Positions 9,672 to 17,170 of a DNA stretch of 64,000 nt are shown piece after piece; the first letter of the stretch is position 1; each line of letters begins with the position of its first letter. The position numbers and the translations under genes were made by a program. The DNA comes from CAVZGO01 sp963774935 (GTDB taxonomy: Bacteria; Chloroflexota; Anaerolineae; Anaerolineales; UBA4823): positions 1 to 64,000 of the forward strand of contig CAVZGO010000012.1 in assembly GCA_963774935.1 (NCBI GenBank), read 5' to 3'. The notes under the pieces were generated by a model. That model ran no database searches and was not told the origin of the DNA. It saw nothing but the letters and a program-made list of their open reading frames with translations.

Positions 9672-10241
9672 ATGCCTGCTGAACGAGATACCTATGCTGT
9701 TGAAATTGCCGGCTTACACCGCCGCCTTCCGCTGTTCGAAGTAGCTCCTGGTTTAAAGATTGCCGTGCTTAATGTCCTGGGAGATACTGAGCTGGTTCAA
9801 GCCTGCGGAAGTGCTCTGGCGAAAAAGCTCGAGACGCTTCCTTACGACATCCTTGTTACGGCAGAGGCAAAGAGTATTCCATTAATCCATGCCCTCTCGG
9901 TAGAGACTCGTAAACCGTATGTGGTGCTTCGGAAGGTGTACAAACCTTATATGGGTGTCGCTCTTTCTGCTGAGACCCTGTCGATCACTACCGGGCAACC
10001 TCAGATGCTCTACCTGGATGAGAAAGACCTTGAGCTGGTAAAACGAAAACGGGTCGTGTTGGTAGATGATGTGATCAGCACAGGCTCTACCTTGCAAGGA
10101 ATGCGCCTGGTAATGGAAAAAGCTGGGGCGGAGATTGTCGCTGAAGCTGGTATATTCACCGAAGGGGAGAAGGCACGCTGGCGACACATCATAGCCTTGG
10201 GTCACCTGCCGTTATTCACAGATCAGGATCAGGCGGATTAA
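9672..10241 (+). CDS. apt: Adenine-type purine phosphoribosyltransferase
   Basis: Type I phosphoribosyltransferase of 189 residues, probably salvaging adenine (or another purine) to the nucleotide with PRPP. The PRPP-binding motif VVLVDDVISTGSTL lies at about residues 126-139, and the hood region AEAKSIPLIHALS is typical of Apt/Xpt-like enzymes. GAGGA stands 9 bases before ATG. It is longer than E. coli Apt by only a few residues. The 3' end overlaps the convergent FAD oxidoreductase by 4 bases. The purine specificity is inferred from overall resemblance, not from individual residues. Confidence 0.8.
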   Translation: MPAERDTYAVEIAGLHRRLPLFEVAPGLKIAVLNVLGDTELVQACGSALAKKLETLPYDILVTAEAKSIPLIHALSVETRKPYVVLRKVYKPYMGVALSAETLSITTGQPQMLYLDEKDLELVKRKRVVLVDDVISTGSTLQGMRLVMEKAGAEIVAEAGIFTEGEKARWRHIIALGHLPLFTDQDQAD

Positions 10242-11551
10242 TCGCTTTGTGAGTTAGTTTGCTGGAGCATTAAGCCAGCTGCCTTACGCCCGATTTCCAC
10301 CGCAAAATTCGTCCCCCGATCCCATGGATAAACCTGGCTCATGCTGGCAAAGTATAGCCCATGGATTGGTGTTTGGATAGCTGGGATATTCCTTGAGTGA
10401 TTAACCAGTGGCACCGGTTGGGCGTAAGTCGTTCGCGATAACCAGGAATTATTCAGCCAGTCGAGAGAAAAGTCAGGATTTATGCGTTTTAAGCTGGGCA
10501 GAAAGAGCTGTAATAATTGGTCCTGGCTGAGCTGGAAATACTCGTGGTTGGTCTCCAGATAATCACCGATATATACGATATGCTCGCCGCCAAAATTATC
10601 CGGTGATACGTAATTGGTGTGTTCTACCAGGGCAAGGAACGGAAAACCAGCCGATTTCGGCATGTTATACCAGTAATAGCCTTCTTTGGATAGCTGGTGT
10701 TTTAGTGATAAGACCATTACCACTGCCCCCATGCTTTTCAAGGAAAGCAGACCTGTAAGATATTCATCCGGAAGATCTGGTGCCAATCGGGCGAGTAATT
10801 CTGGAGAGCTGGTTGAGAGTACCTGGTCAAAGTCATGCTGACCTGTGGAATCTTCTATCAACAGAGAATTCGTTGAGGTGGGGATAATTCTGTAGACCGG
10901 TGTGCTGAGGTTAATAATCACCCCTTCCTGGCGAAGATATTCTGCCAGGCGATCTGCAAAAGCTTGAAAACTACCTTTGAAGGTCCCCAATCGTGTAGTT
11001 CTGGCTTTGATTCGCGCCCAAAGCCAGGCCATATTTACCTGATTGGCATAGTGTTCTCCAAACTTACCGATCATCAATGGCTGCCACATGAGCTCATATA
11101 CGCGATCGCCAGCCCATTTTCGCATCCAGGCATCCACAGTAGTTTTCTCTAGGCTTCGCCAGTTGTTCGTTAATCGCAAATAGAGACCGACCAGACCAAA
11201 GCGGATTTTATTTATGCCCCAACCCAGCCCAGGGAATAGCGCCATCTGCGGAATTGCATCGAAAGGATAGAACCGCCCGTTGTAGTACATTACTGTATAC
11301 GGTCGAGGAAATAGCACCTGGTCCTGCCATCCCAATTCGCGAATCAAGCCCAGGATGTGCTGATCGGAGCTAAACCAGTGATGGTAATATTTCTCTATGC
11401 TCCAATCCCAGTTGGGCAGCTTGAAACCAGATGCCAGCCCGCCAACCTGGTTGCTTGAATCATAAATCGTCACCTGACAGCCGGCTCTGACCAGGTCATA
11501 AGCTGCAGCCATACCGCCAATTCCAGCTCCGACAATCGCGACCTTTTTCAC
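10238..11551 (-). CDS. FAD-dependent amine oxidase/protoporphyrinogen oxidase-like protein
   Basis: Flavoprotein of 437 residues with an N-terminal dinucleotide-binding fold: VAIVGAGIGGMAAAYDL at about residues 4-20 is the GxGxxG motif, followed by an acidic end of beta-2 and the NQVGGLASG loop. The C-terminal flavin motif is near YFASMSQVYPWDRG. It belongs to the NAD(P)/FAD-dependent oxidoreductase family that includes protoporphyrinogen oxidase, phytoene desaturase and UDP-galactopyranose mutase-like enzymes. The start overlaps the stop of the upstream flippase-like gene by 4 bases, so the two are translationally coupled. Such pairs often sit with polyisoprenoid or glycan genes. The exact substrate is unknown. 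Confidence 0.8.
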   Translation of the reverse strand: MKKVAIVGAGIGGMAAAYDLVRAGCQVTIYDSSNQVGGLASGFKLPNWDWSIEKYYHHWFSSDQHILGLIRELGWQDQVLFPRPYTVMYYNGRFYPFDAIPQMALFPGLGWGINKIRFGLVGLYLRLTNNWRSLEKTTVDAWMRKWAGDRVYELMWQPLMIGKFGEHYANQVNMAWLWARIKARTTRLGTFKGSFQAFADRLAEYLRQEGVIINLSTPVYRIIPTSTNSLLIEDSTGQHDFDQVLSTSSPELLARLAPDLPDEYLTGLLSLKSMGAVVMVLSLKHQLSKEGYYWYNMPKSAGFPFLALVEHTNYVSPDNFGGEHIVYIGDYLETNHEYFQLSQDQLLQLFLPSLKRINPDFSLDWLNNSWLSRTTYAQPVPLVNHSRNIPAIQTPIHGLYFASMSQVYPWDRGTNFAVEIGRKAAGLMLQQTNSQSD

Positions 11552-12567
11552 TCTTCAGCTCGCATGTCTTTCAGTTTTTCAGTGTTCCAGCTTATGCCCA
11601 TCCGCACCATATAATATGCACCTAAAACAGTGATTGGAAACCAGAGCGCTGCGTGCAAGACCAGGGTGTATGCCGCTGCAATGGCTTTCGCGATGCCATT
11701 TGCTTGCAACACAGCTATTCCAGGCGCGTCGAATGTGCCCACGTAACCTGGAGCAGAAGGAATGGTTGTCGCCAGATTAACAATACCATTCATCAGCATT
11801 AGCGTGAAGAAATCTACTTTAAAGGGAAATGCGTGCATCACGAACCAGTACTTGAGCGTTTCTAACAGCCAGATGATCACTGATGTCACGAATACCATCA
11901 GAATACTGGCTGGTGAACGCAGGGAGGCCAGACCACCCAGGAATAATTCTACAACTCCGGTCACTTTCGACCTGAAGCGTAACGGCAGCAGGTGTTGCGT
12001 TGCAAACTCAACGAAGTGCATCGTTCTTTGGGGAAACATCGCCGCCATTAAGAAAATAAACAATACTCCGAAGAAAGCCGCAGAGCCCCAGATTGCCAGT
12101 GACTTTATGCTGCCAATAAAACCTGAGCTTGATGTCAGGTTCGCTAATTTGGGCAGGTTAAGGAAAACAAAACCAAGCATCACCACACCATCAAATATCC
12201 GTTCGATCAGGATGGTTGCCAGTGATGCTGAGATCGCTACCTGGTGTTCTTTCTTAAGGACCACGGCGCGTAATAATTCGCCTGCTCGGGCAGGAAAAAT
12301 GTTATTACCGAGATAACCTATTACGGTGATCGGGAACAAGGTTGGAGTTGGGATGGTTTTGATGGGGCGGAGCAGGTAATGCCAGCGCCAGGCTCGAGCC
12401 CACACGGCAATAAAGTAAACCAGGATGCCTGGTACCAGCCACCAATAATTCGCCAGTTTCAGGGCTTGCATCAATTCTACGAGACGCAAGCCCCTTAAAG
12501 CCAGATACATTAAAAGAACGCTGACAGCCAAACCCAACCAAAACTGCCAGCGCTTCAAGGCATTCAT
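11548..12567 (-). CDS. Lysylphosphatidylglycerol synthase-type flippase domain protein (UPF0104)
   Basis: Polytopic membrane protein of 339 residues with about eight spans, matching the UPF0104/AglD/MprF transmembrane domain. Family signatures are GNNIFPARAGELLRA near residue 85, ILIERIFDG near 115 and PSAPGYVGTFD near 270. Members flip lipid-linked or aminoacyl lipids; the substrate here is not known. The start is the ATG at 12567: a TAGAAT -10 box ends 7 bases before it and there is no ribosome site, so the mRNA is probably leaderless. A longer frame upstream runs through the divergent gene and its codons look non-coding. It forms a coupled pair with the FAD oxidoreductase. Confidence 0.85.
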   Translation of the reverse strand: MNALKRWQFWLGLAVSVLLMYLALRGLRLVELMQALKLANYWWLVPGILVYFIAVWARAWRWHYLLRPIKTIPTPTLFPITVIGYLGNNIFPARAGELLRAVVLKKEHQVAISASLATILIERIFDGVVMLGFVFLNLPKLANLTSSSGFIGSIKSLAIWGSAAFFGVLFIFLMAAMFPQRTMHFVEFATQHLLPLRFRSKVTGVVELFLGGLASLRSPASILMVFVTSVIIWLLETLKYWFVMHAFPFKVDFFTLMLMNGIVNLATTIPSAPGYVGTFDAPGIAVLQANGIAKAIAAAYTLVLHAALWFPITVLGAYYMVRMGISWNTEKLKDMRAEE

Positions 12568-12574
12568 CGAGCAA

Positions 12575-12580
12575 ATTCTA
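12575..12580 (-). promoter_or_regulatory. -10 box for a leaderless transcript (minus)
   Basis: On the minus strand TGGTAGAAT forms an extended -10 box whose end is 7 bases before the ATG at 12567, the spacing expected when transcription starts at the start codon itself. Confidence 0.6.
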
Positions 12581-12597
12581 CCACTACTCGACAGGAT

Positions 12598-12603
12598 TAT
12601 AAT
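12598..12603 (+). promoter_or_regulatory. -10 box for a leaderless transcript (plus)
   Basis: TATAAT ends 6 bases before the ATG at 12610, with no ribosome site between. It is the mirror of the minus-strand box at 12575-12580; both promoters fit in a 42-base gap. Confidence 0.6.
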
Positions 12604-12609
12604 AAAGCG

Positions 12610-14047
12610 ATGACTAAGAATAGATGGTTGTGGATATTGGCTATTATACTTACGGTAACAGCTCTTACCGGTGTAGCTTTTTTTGTTCTGGGTTCTCCAC
12701 GTGTTCAAGAGTTCTCTCCATCACCGGGTGAAATCGATGTGCCTGCTGGAGCTGCGTTGCAGCTCACTTTCTCTCGCAGGATGGATGCTGCGAGTGTCGA
12801 AGAACGCCTGGAAATATCCCCGCCTCACTCGGGTGATTTGATCTGGCAGGAAAACAAACTTGTTTTTTCTCCAAATCCATCCTGGTCACCTGGTGTAACG
12901 ATTACGATTTCGTTGAAGAAAGGTGCCCAAGCAGAAGGATGGTTGGCCTTACCTACTCGTGACGATCAGAGCTGGTCTTTCTCTGTCCGGCAACCACGCC
13001 TTTTTTATTTATATCCATCTGATGCTGCTGCGAATCTTTACCAGTTTGATCTTCTCACTGGTGAAAGCACGCCATGGACCAATATTTTTGGTGGCATCCT
13101 GGAATATGATGTGAATGCCGATGGCACAGCCGTCTATTACAGCGCCGAAAACGGTTTGGGGGGAAGTGATATTTACAAGGTGGTGCTTGGGGATTCGCCT
13201 GAATCATCTACCTTTACAACTGTTCTTCGCTGCGGGCAAATGCAATGCCGGGCACCTAAAATATCTCCCCAGGATAATTATCTCGCCTTTGAAAAAACCG
13301 CGCCTCCAGGAAGCGAAGAGCCAGGCTATCCTCAGGTGTGGTATATAACCATTGCTTGACCAAACTGACGGAGAACTCAGCACATCAGGGATGGATGTCA
13401 GTGATGCAGTCAAAGCGGGGGTAGGATTAAATCAGACTGTCCAGCCGCAATGGTCATCAACGGGCAATTTAACTTTTTATGATTCAACACAGCAGGCGTT
13501 TATTACCTTAGAAATTCCCAGTGGGAAAACCATTGTTTTCCAAAACCAGACCGGAGAATCCGGTACCTGGGATCCCACGGGTCAATATTTTGTTGCACCA
13601 GAAATTATTTTTAACCAGGATACCAATCCGGATAATTCATCTGATTTACCGTCTATCGCGAGCAGTCATTTGATGCGCTTTGAGTGGCCTGAAGGAATAT
13701 TCCTGGATTTGACTGGTGCGGATAATCTTGAGGATACTTCTCCAGCCTATTCGCCAGATGGCACCAGCCTGGCATTCGCTCGGAAATACTTGGATGTTAC
13801 ACGCTGGACACCAGGAAGGCAAATATGGCTGATGAATTCCGATGGTTCTGGTGCGCGACCACTCACACAAGATCCTTATTTCAACCATTTCAACATGGTT
13901 TGGGATCCGGAGGGTGATCAGATCGCTTATGTGCGTTTTGATGAGACTCTACAAATCGCCCAGCCAGAAGTTTGGCTATTAGACTTGAAAACCGGATTCT
14001 ACCGCCAGTTGATTGTTGGCGGTTTTTCACCCAGATGGATTCCTTAA
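12610..14047 (+). CDS. Membrane-anchored Ig-like and beta-propeller (TolB/PD40-type) protein, frameshifted
   Basis: An exported protein with one N-terminal membrane segment (about residues 6-28). A Big_5/SbsA-like Ig domain follows, with FSPSPGEIDVPAGAALQLTF at about 34-53 and FSRRMDAASV as its hallmark. The rest is PD40-like propeller blades, such as SPDGTSLAFARK and QIWLMNSDGSGARPL. Likely located at the outer face of the membrane; no enzyme activity is implied. One surplus base near 13346-13355 breaks the frame: the first half stops at 13359 while the second half runs open through LLDQTDGEL in the next frame to 14047. The joined product is about 478 residues. This is either a sequence error or a new pseudogene. 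Confidence 0.8.
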
Positions 14048-14057
14048 ATTCATTTTC

Positions 14058-14996
14058 CTAATCCAGACCGTACCGCTGACGCGCTTCGAGCTCTTGTGGA
14101 AGCAAAGCGGCATAGATAAAAGCATGGGTTGGCGTAGAAATCCCTTCTTCGAGAGCCATTCGAACCACCGCGCCACTTTGGGCTTCTAACTCTGATCGGC
14201 GACCTTCAATAATGTCGCGCTGCATGGACGGCATTACGGCAGCACTCATTTGATCGATGAACGCCATCGTGCGTTCTACGATATCGTCGTCGAGGTGAAT
14301 CTGACGGACACGAGCCAGTTCTCGGATTTCCTGCATGGCGCTTTCTAATAATTTGCGAGTTTGTGGCAATTTTCGTGTGACCACGGGTGATGAACGAGTT
14401 ACAGCACCAACCCCGCTGATGGAGGCGATGAACAGGAATTTACGCCACATGGCTGAATGGATATTAGCTGGAGTCTCGGTTTTAATTCCAGAAGAGCTAA
14501 AAACCTGGCGCAGGTTCTCAACCCTTGAGCTGGGATTGCCATTCAGCTCACCAAATGTTACTAACGGTTCGATGCCGACATGTCGAATGTGTCCAGGACC
14601 AGCTTTAAAGGCTGATAGCTGGCATAAGCCTCCCAGGACCGCCTGTTCCCCGAGTACAGTTGTGAGCTGAGATGGTGCATCGATACCATTTTGTAAAGGT
14701 AATACAACTGTATTCTCCCCGATGATGGGAACAAGATCGAGCGCGGCTTTGGGTACCTGCCACGCTTTTACTCCAAGCAGTACTAAGTCGGGAACCCCGC
14801 ATGCACGAACATCGTCTACTGCTTGTATGACCGGGAGATGGAAATTACCCAGAGTGGATTCTACGCGTAAACCGTTGGACCTTAAAGCCGTTAAATGGTC
14901 GCCACGGGCGACGAAGGTGACATTGTTCCCGGCTTGAGCCAGTCGCCCGCCAAAATATCCCCCAACACCGCCTACACCATAAACGATTATTTTCAT
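14058..14996 (-). CDS. panE: 2-dehydropantoate 2-reductase (ketopantoate reductase)
   Basis: Reduces ketopantoate to pantoate with NADPH in pantothenate and coenzyme A synthesis. The 312-residue protein opens with the Rossmann motif IVYGVGGVGGYFGGRLAQAG, and the NADPH-selective RGDH follows beta-2. LLGVKAWQ and VVLPLQNGID are the next family motifs, and the catalytic Lys lies in the MWRKFLFIASISG segment at about residue 173. I take ATG at 14996, with AGGAGG five bases upstream; a longer frame from 15059 is not needed. It converges on the propeller gene, ten bases away. No other pantothenate gene is nearby. Confidence 0.9.
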   Translation of the reverse strand: MKIIVYGVGGVGGYFGGRLAQAGNNVTFVARGDHLTALRSNGLRVESTLGNFHLPVIQAVDDVRACGVPDLVLLGVKAWQVPKAALDLVPIIGENTVVLPLQNGIDAPSQLTTVLGEQAVLGGLCQLSAFKAGPGHIRHVGIEPLVTFGELNGNPSSRVENLRQVFSSSGIKTETPANIHSAMWRKFLFIASISGVGAVTRSSPVVTRKLPQTRKLLESAMQEIRELARVRQIHLDDDIVERTMAFIDQMSAAVMPSMQRDIIEGRRSELEAQSGAVVRMALEEGISTPTHAFIYAALLPQELEARQRYGLD

Positions 14997-15148
14997 CCAT
15001 TCCTCCTGATAATGAGATTCGCTTAATCCAAGGCACAAGAATAGTTCTTTTATATGCAAAGTGGGTAAAAATCGGGTAAAATCTTAATAATCCAAGATTT
15101 GTAGGGAACTTTGGACATACCTGCTTATCTATCTTACACGGGAAAACT

Positions 15149-15913
15149 ATGAGTGATGATAAAGAAACACCTCAAAATGTAATCGAAATGTATCGCAAGC
15201 GCCAGCAATCTGCCCGTCGTGCACCATTACTTTTTGGCGGCGCAGCGGTTTTGCTGGTGTTAGGACTGGTGGCGATTGTCATTTGGTTCACAGGATCAAA
15301 TCGTCCATCTTTCTCCTTGTTCGCATCTGATACACCAACACCGACAAATACTGCAACTGCAACCTTGACACCTACAGCCACCAGCACTCCAGAACCAACC
15401 CTGGAGCCGAGTGCGACCCCCACAATTACAATAACGCCTACGATTGCGGGTCCATTCGTTTACCAGGTGGCTGAAGGTGATAGCTGCTGGAGCATTGCGG
15501 TTCAATTCAAGGTGGATTTGCTTCTCTTGATCACGATCAATAATCTGGATCCTTCTTGCCCGATCAAGGTGGGGGATAAGCTGACCATCCCTGGCGTTGA
15601 CACTTCTCTACCCACTTCGACGCCACTTCCAGCAAACCTGCCTGCCGGGACGATAATCGAATATCGCGTGCAAAGCGGCGATACCCTGGGTTCAATCGCT
15701 CTCCAGTTTAATAGCACCGTCGATGCGATCATCAAAGAGAACAAAATCACCGATGCTAATGCTATTCTGGTTGGTACGCTGCTGAAGATACCGGTGAATA
15801 TCGTCACACCTGTTCCAACAGCCACATCTACACCACTTGGCGCCATTCTGTTGCCTTCTGCAACAAGCACGACTTCTTTGTCGCCAACTGCTACAGCAAC
15901 GCGGGTTCCTTAA
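15149..15913 (+). CDS. LysM-domain membrane protein
   Basis: A 254-residue protein with a cytoplasmic basic N-terminus, one transmembrane segment (about residues 26-47), a Thr/Pro/Ala linker (about 60-98) and two LysM repeats: one at about 103-150 containing EGDSCWSIAVQF, one at about 172-215 containing SGDTLGSIALQF. A second Thr/Pro-rich tail closes it. LysM domains bind N-acetylglucosamine polymers, so it is likely tethered to the membrane and attached to peptidoglycan or other glycan. The first LysM has two Cys residues (in DSCWS and DPSCP), which could form a disulfide. A strong terminator follows. Confidence 0.85.
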   Translation: MSDDKETPQNVIEMYRKRQQSARRAPLLFGGAAVLLVLGLVAIVIWFTGSNRPSFSLFASDTPTPTNTATATLTPTATSTPEPTLEPSATPTITITPTIAGPFVYQVAEGDSCWSIAVQFKVDLLLLITINNLDPSCPIKVGDKLTIPGVDTSLPTSTPLPANLPAGTIIEYRVQSGDTLGSIALQFNSTVDAIIKENKITDANAILVGTLLKIPVNIVTPVPTATSTPLGAILLPSATSTTSLSPTATATRVP

Positions 15914-15933
15914 TTTTCTCAATTGGAGCATTA

Positions 15934-15968
15934 ATGCGGCAGTCGCAATGACTGCCGCATTTCTGTTT
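15934..15968 (+). terminator. Rho-independent terminator after the LysM gene
   Basis: Perfect 11-bp stem (15934-15944 with 15950-15960), 5-base loop, then TTCTGTTT. It lies 20 bases after the LysM stop. Confidence 0.8.
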
Positions 15969-16001
15969 AAACCATGAAGTTTATCAATCGGGATATCCCC
16001 A

Positions 16002-17153
16002 TCATTGGCCTGGAGCGATTGTCTCGCTTGCCTGCTCAATGCGCTGGAGAATTTCTTGTGCTTCATCAGGATCGGCAATATGGACGCGGCCATCAGGATC
16101 AACATGGGTCGGGATGAGATCATAACCAGCGAAGCGAGTTCCCTCAAAATGGACAAGTAGGATAACTCCTTGCCGGTGGTCTCTCAGACCCTGGTCGAAA
16201 ACGAAGTTTCCTAAACCATAAAACACTGGGATCCCTTTGATTTCTTGGATCGCTTGGACGACGTGGGTATGGTTTCCCACAACCAGATCAGCGCCAGCAT
16301 CTACAATTTTATTAGCCAGGCCACGTTGTATCCAGTTGGGAACTGCTACATCCTCCGGCCCCCAATGCGGCATGACGATTACAACATCGGCAACTTTGCG
16401 CGCTTCGTTTACTGCATTTTTAAGGTTTTCTTCGTTCAAAACGGCGATGCCTGGTGAGTTTTCACTGGCAAAAGCCATTGCTTCGATCTGCCCTAATGAG
16501 ACAATTCCAAAGCGAATGCCATTAACCTGAACCACTACTGGTTGCATTGCTTCGTCGTGGTCCTTACCAGCGCCCACAGGAAGGATGTTCACTCTACGTA
16601 GATTATCCAGGGTGTCAAAAAATGCACGGTCTCCACAGTTGGTAAGCCCGCAATTTTTTATATGGTTCGTAGCTACACTCATCACATCAAAACCTGCTCG
16701 GAAAAGCGCATCAGCATTTTGAGGGCTGCCAACCAGCACATAGGTCGGCTTGCAGCCAGTACGCGGTGCATAATCACTCATTGTGGCATTCAGCGTGCCC
16801 ACTGCCAGATCAGCATCTTGTATGATGGTGCTTACTTCTTCATAAGGATAATCTGGATTGCCATTGGCGTCCAACGCCGCCTGTACGCAGCGTGCGGGAA
16901 CGATCACCCCGGTGAAAAGTAAAGTGGTCCTGGGTTCAATGGTTGCAGTAGACGTAATTGTGACTGTTGGAGAGGGGGTAGGAAAAGGGGTCTCGGTAGG
17001 TTCTGGTTGTGGTGTTTTTGTAGCGATCAAGTTTACCGGAGTATTCGTCACCAGGTTTGGGGCATCAATTGGGTCAACTTGGGTTGGTGTTGCCTGGCAG
17101 GCTGCAGCCAGGAACACAATAATCATGACTAGAATGCTGTTCCAGTATCGCAT
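16002..17153 (-). CDS. CapA/PgsA-type poly-gamma-glutamate metallophosphatase-like lipoprotein
   Basis: Exported protein of 383 residues. The signal peptide ends FLAAACQ, a lipobox, so the mature protein is probably a lipoprotein. A Thr/Pro linker (about 35-72) precedes a CapA (PF09587-like) calcineurin-fold domain. Family motifs visible are LLFTGVIV, VLVGSPQNADALFRAGFDVMSVATNHI-like segment around 140-165, MPHWGPEDV and VDAGADLVVGNHTHVVQ, giving the metal-binding Asn and His residues. CapA homologues are linked to poly-glutamate capsules, but no capB or capC is here, so a capsule role is not established. It lies 17 bases downstream of ftsK on the same strand. Confidence 0.87.
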   Translation of the reverse strand: MRYWNSILVMIIVFLAAACQATPTQVDPIDAPNLVTNTPVNLIATKTPQPEPTETPFPTPSPTVTITSTATIEPRTTLLFTGVIVPARCVQAALDANGNPDYPYEEVSTIIQDADLAVGTLNATMSDYAPRTGCKPTYVLVGSPQNADALFRAGFDVMSVATNHIKNCGLTNCGDRAFFDTLDNLRRVNILPVGAGKDHDEAMQPVVVQVNGIRFGIVSLGQIEAMAFASENSPGIAVLNEENLKNAVNEARKVADVVIVMPHWGPEDVAVPNWIQRGLANKIVDAGADLVVGNHTHVVQAIQEIKGIPVFYGLGNFVFDQGLRDHRQGVILLVHFEGTRFAGYDLIPTHVDPDGRVHIADPDEAQEILQRIEQASETIAPGQ

Positions 17154-17170
17154 ACTTCTAAGATATTAAC

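Noticed and set aside
12305..12574. 89-residue minus-strand frame inside the flippase-like gene
   Set aside because: A shadow of the real gene in another frame; composition is not protein-like.
14997..15059. Longer start for the ketopantoate reductase
   Set aside because: The extra 21 codons precede the Rossmann motif that opens this family, and the AGGAGG site directs the inner ATG.
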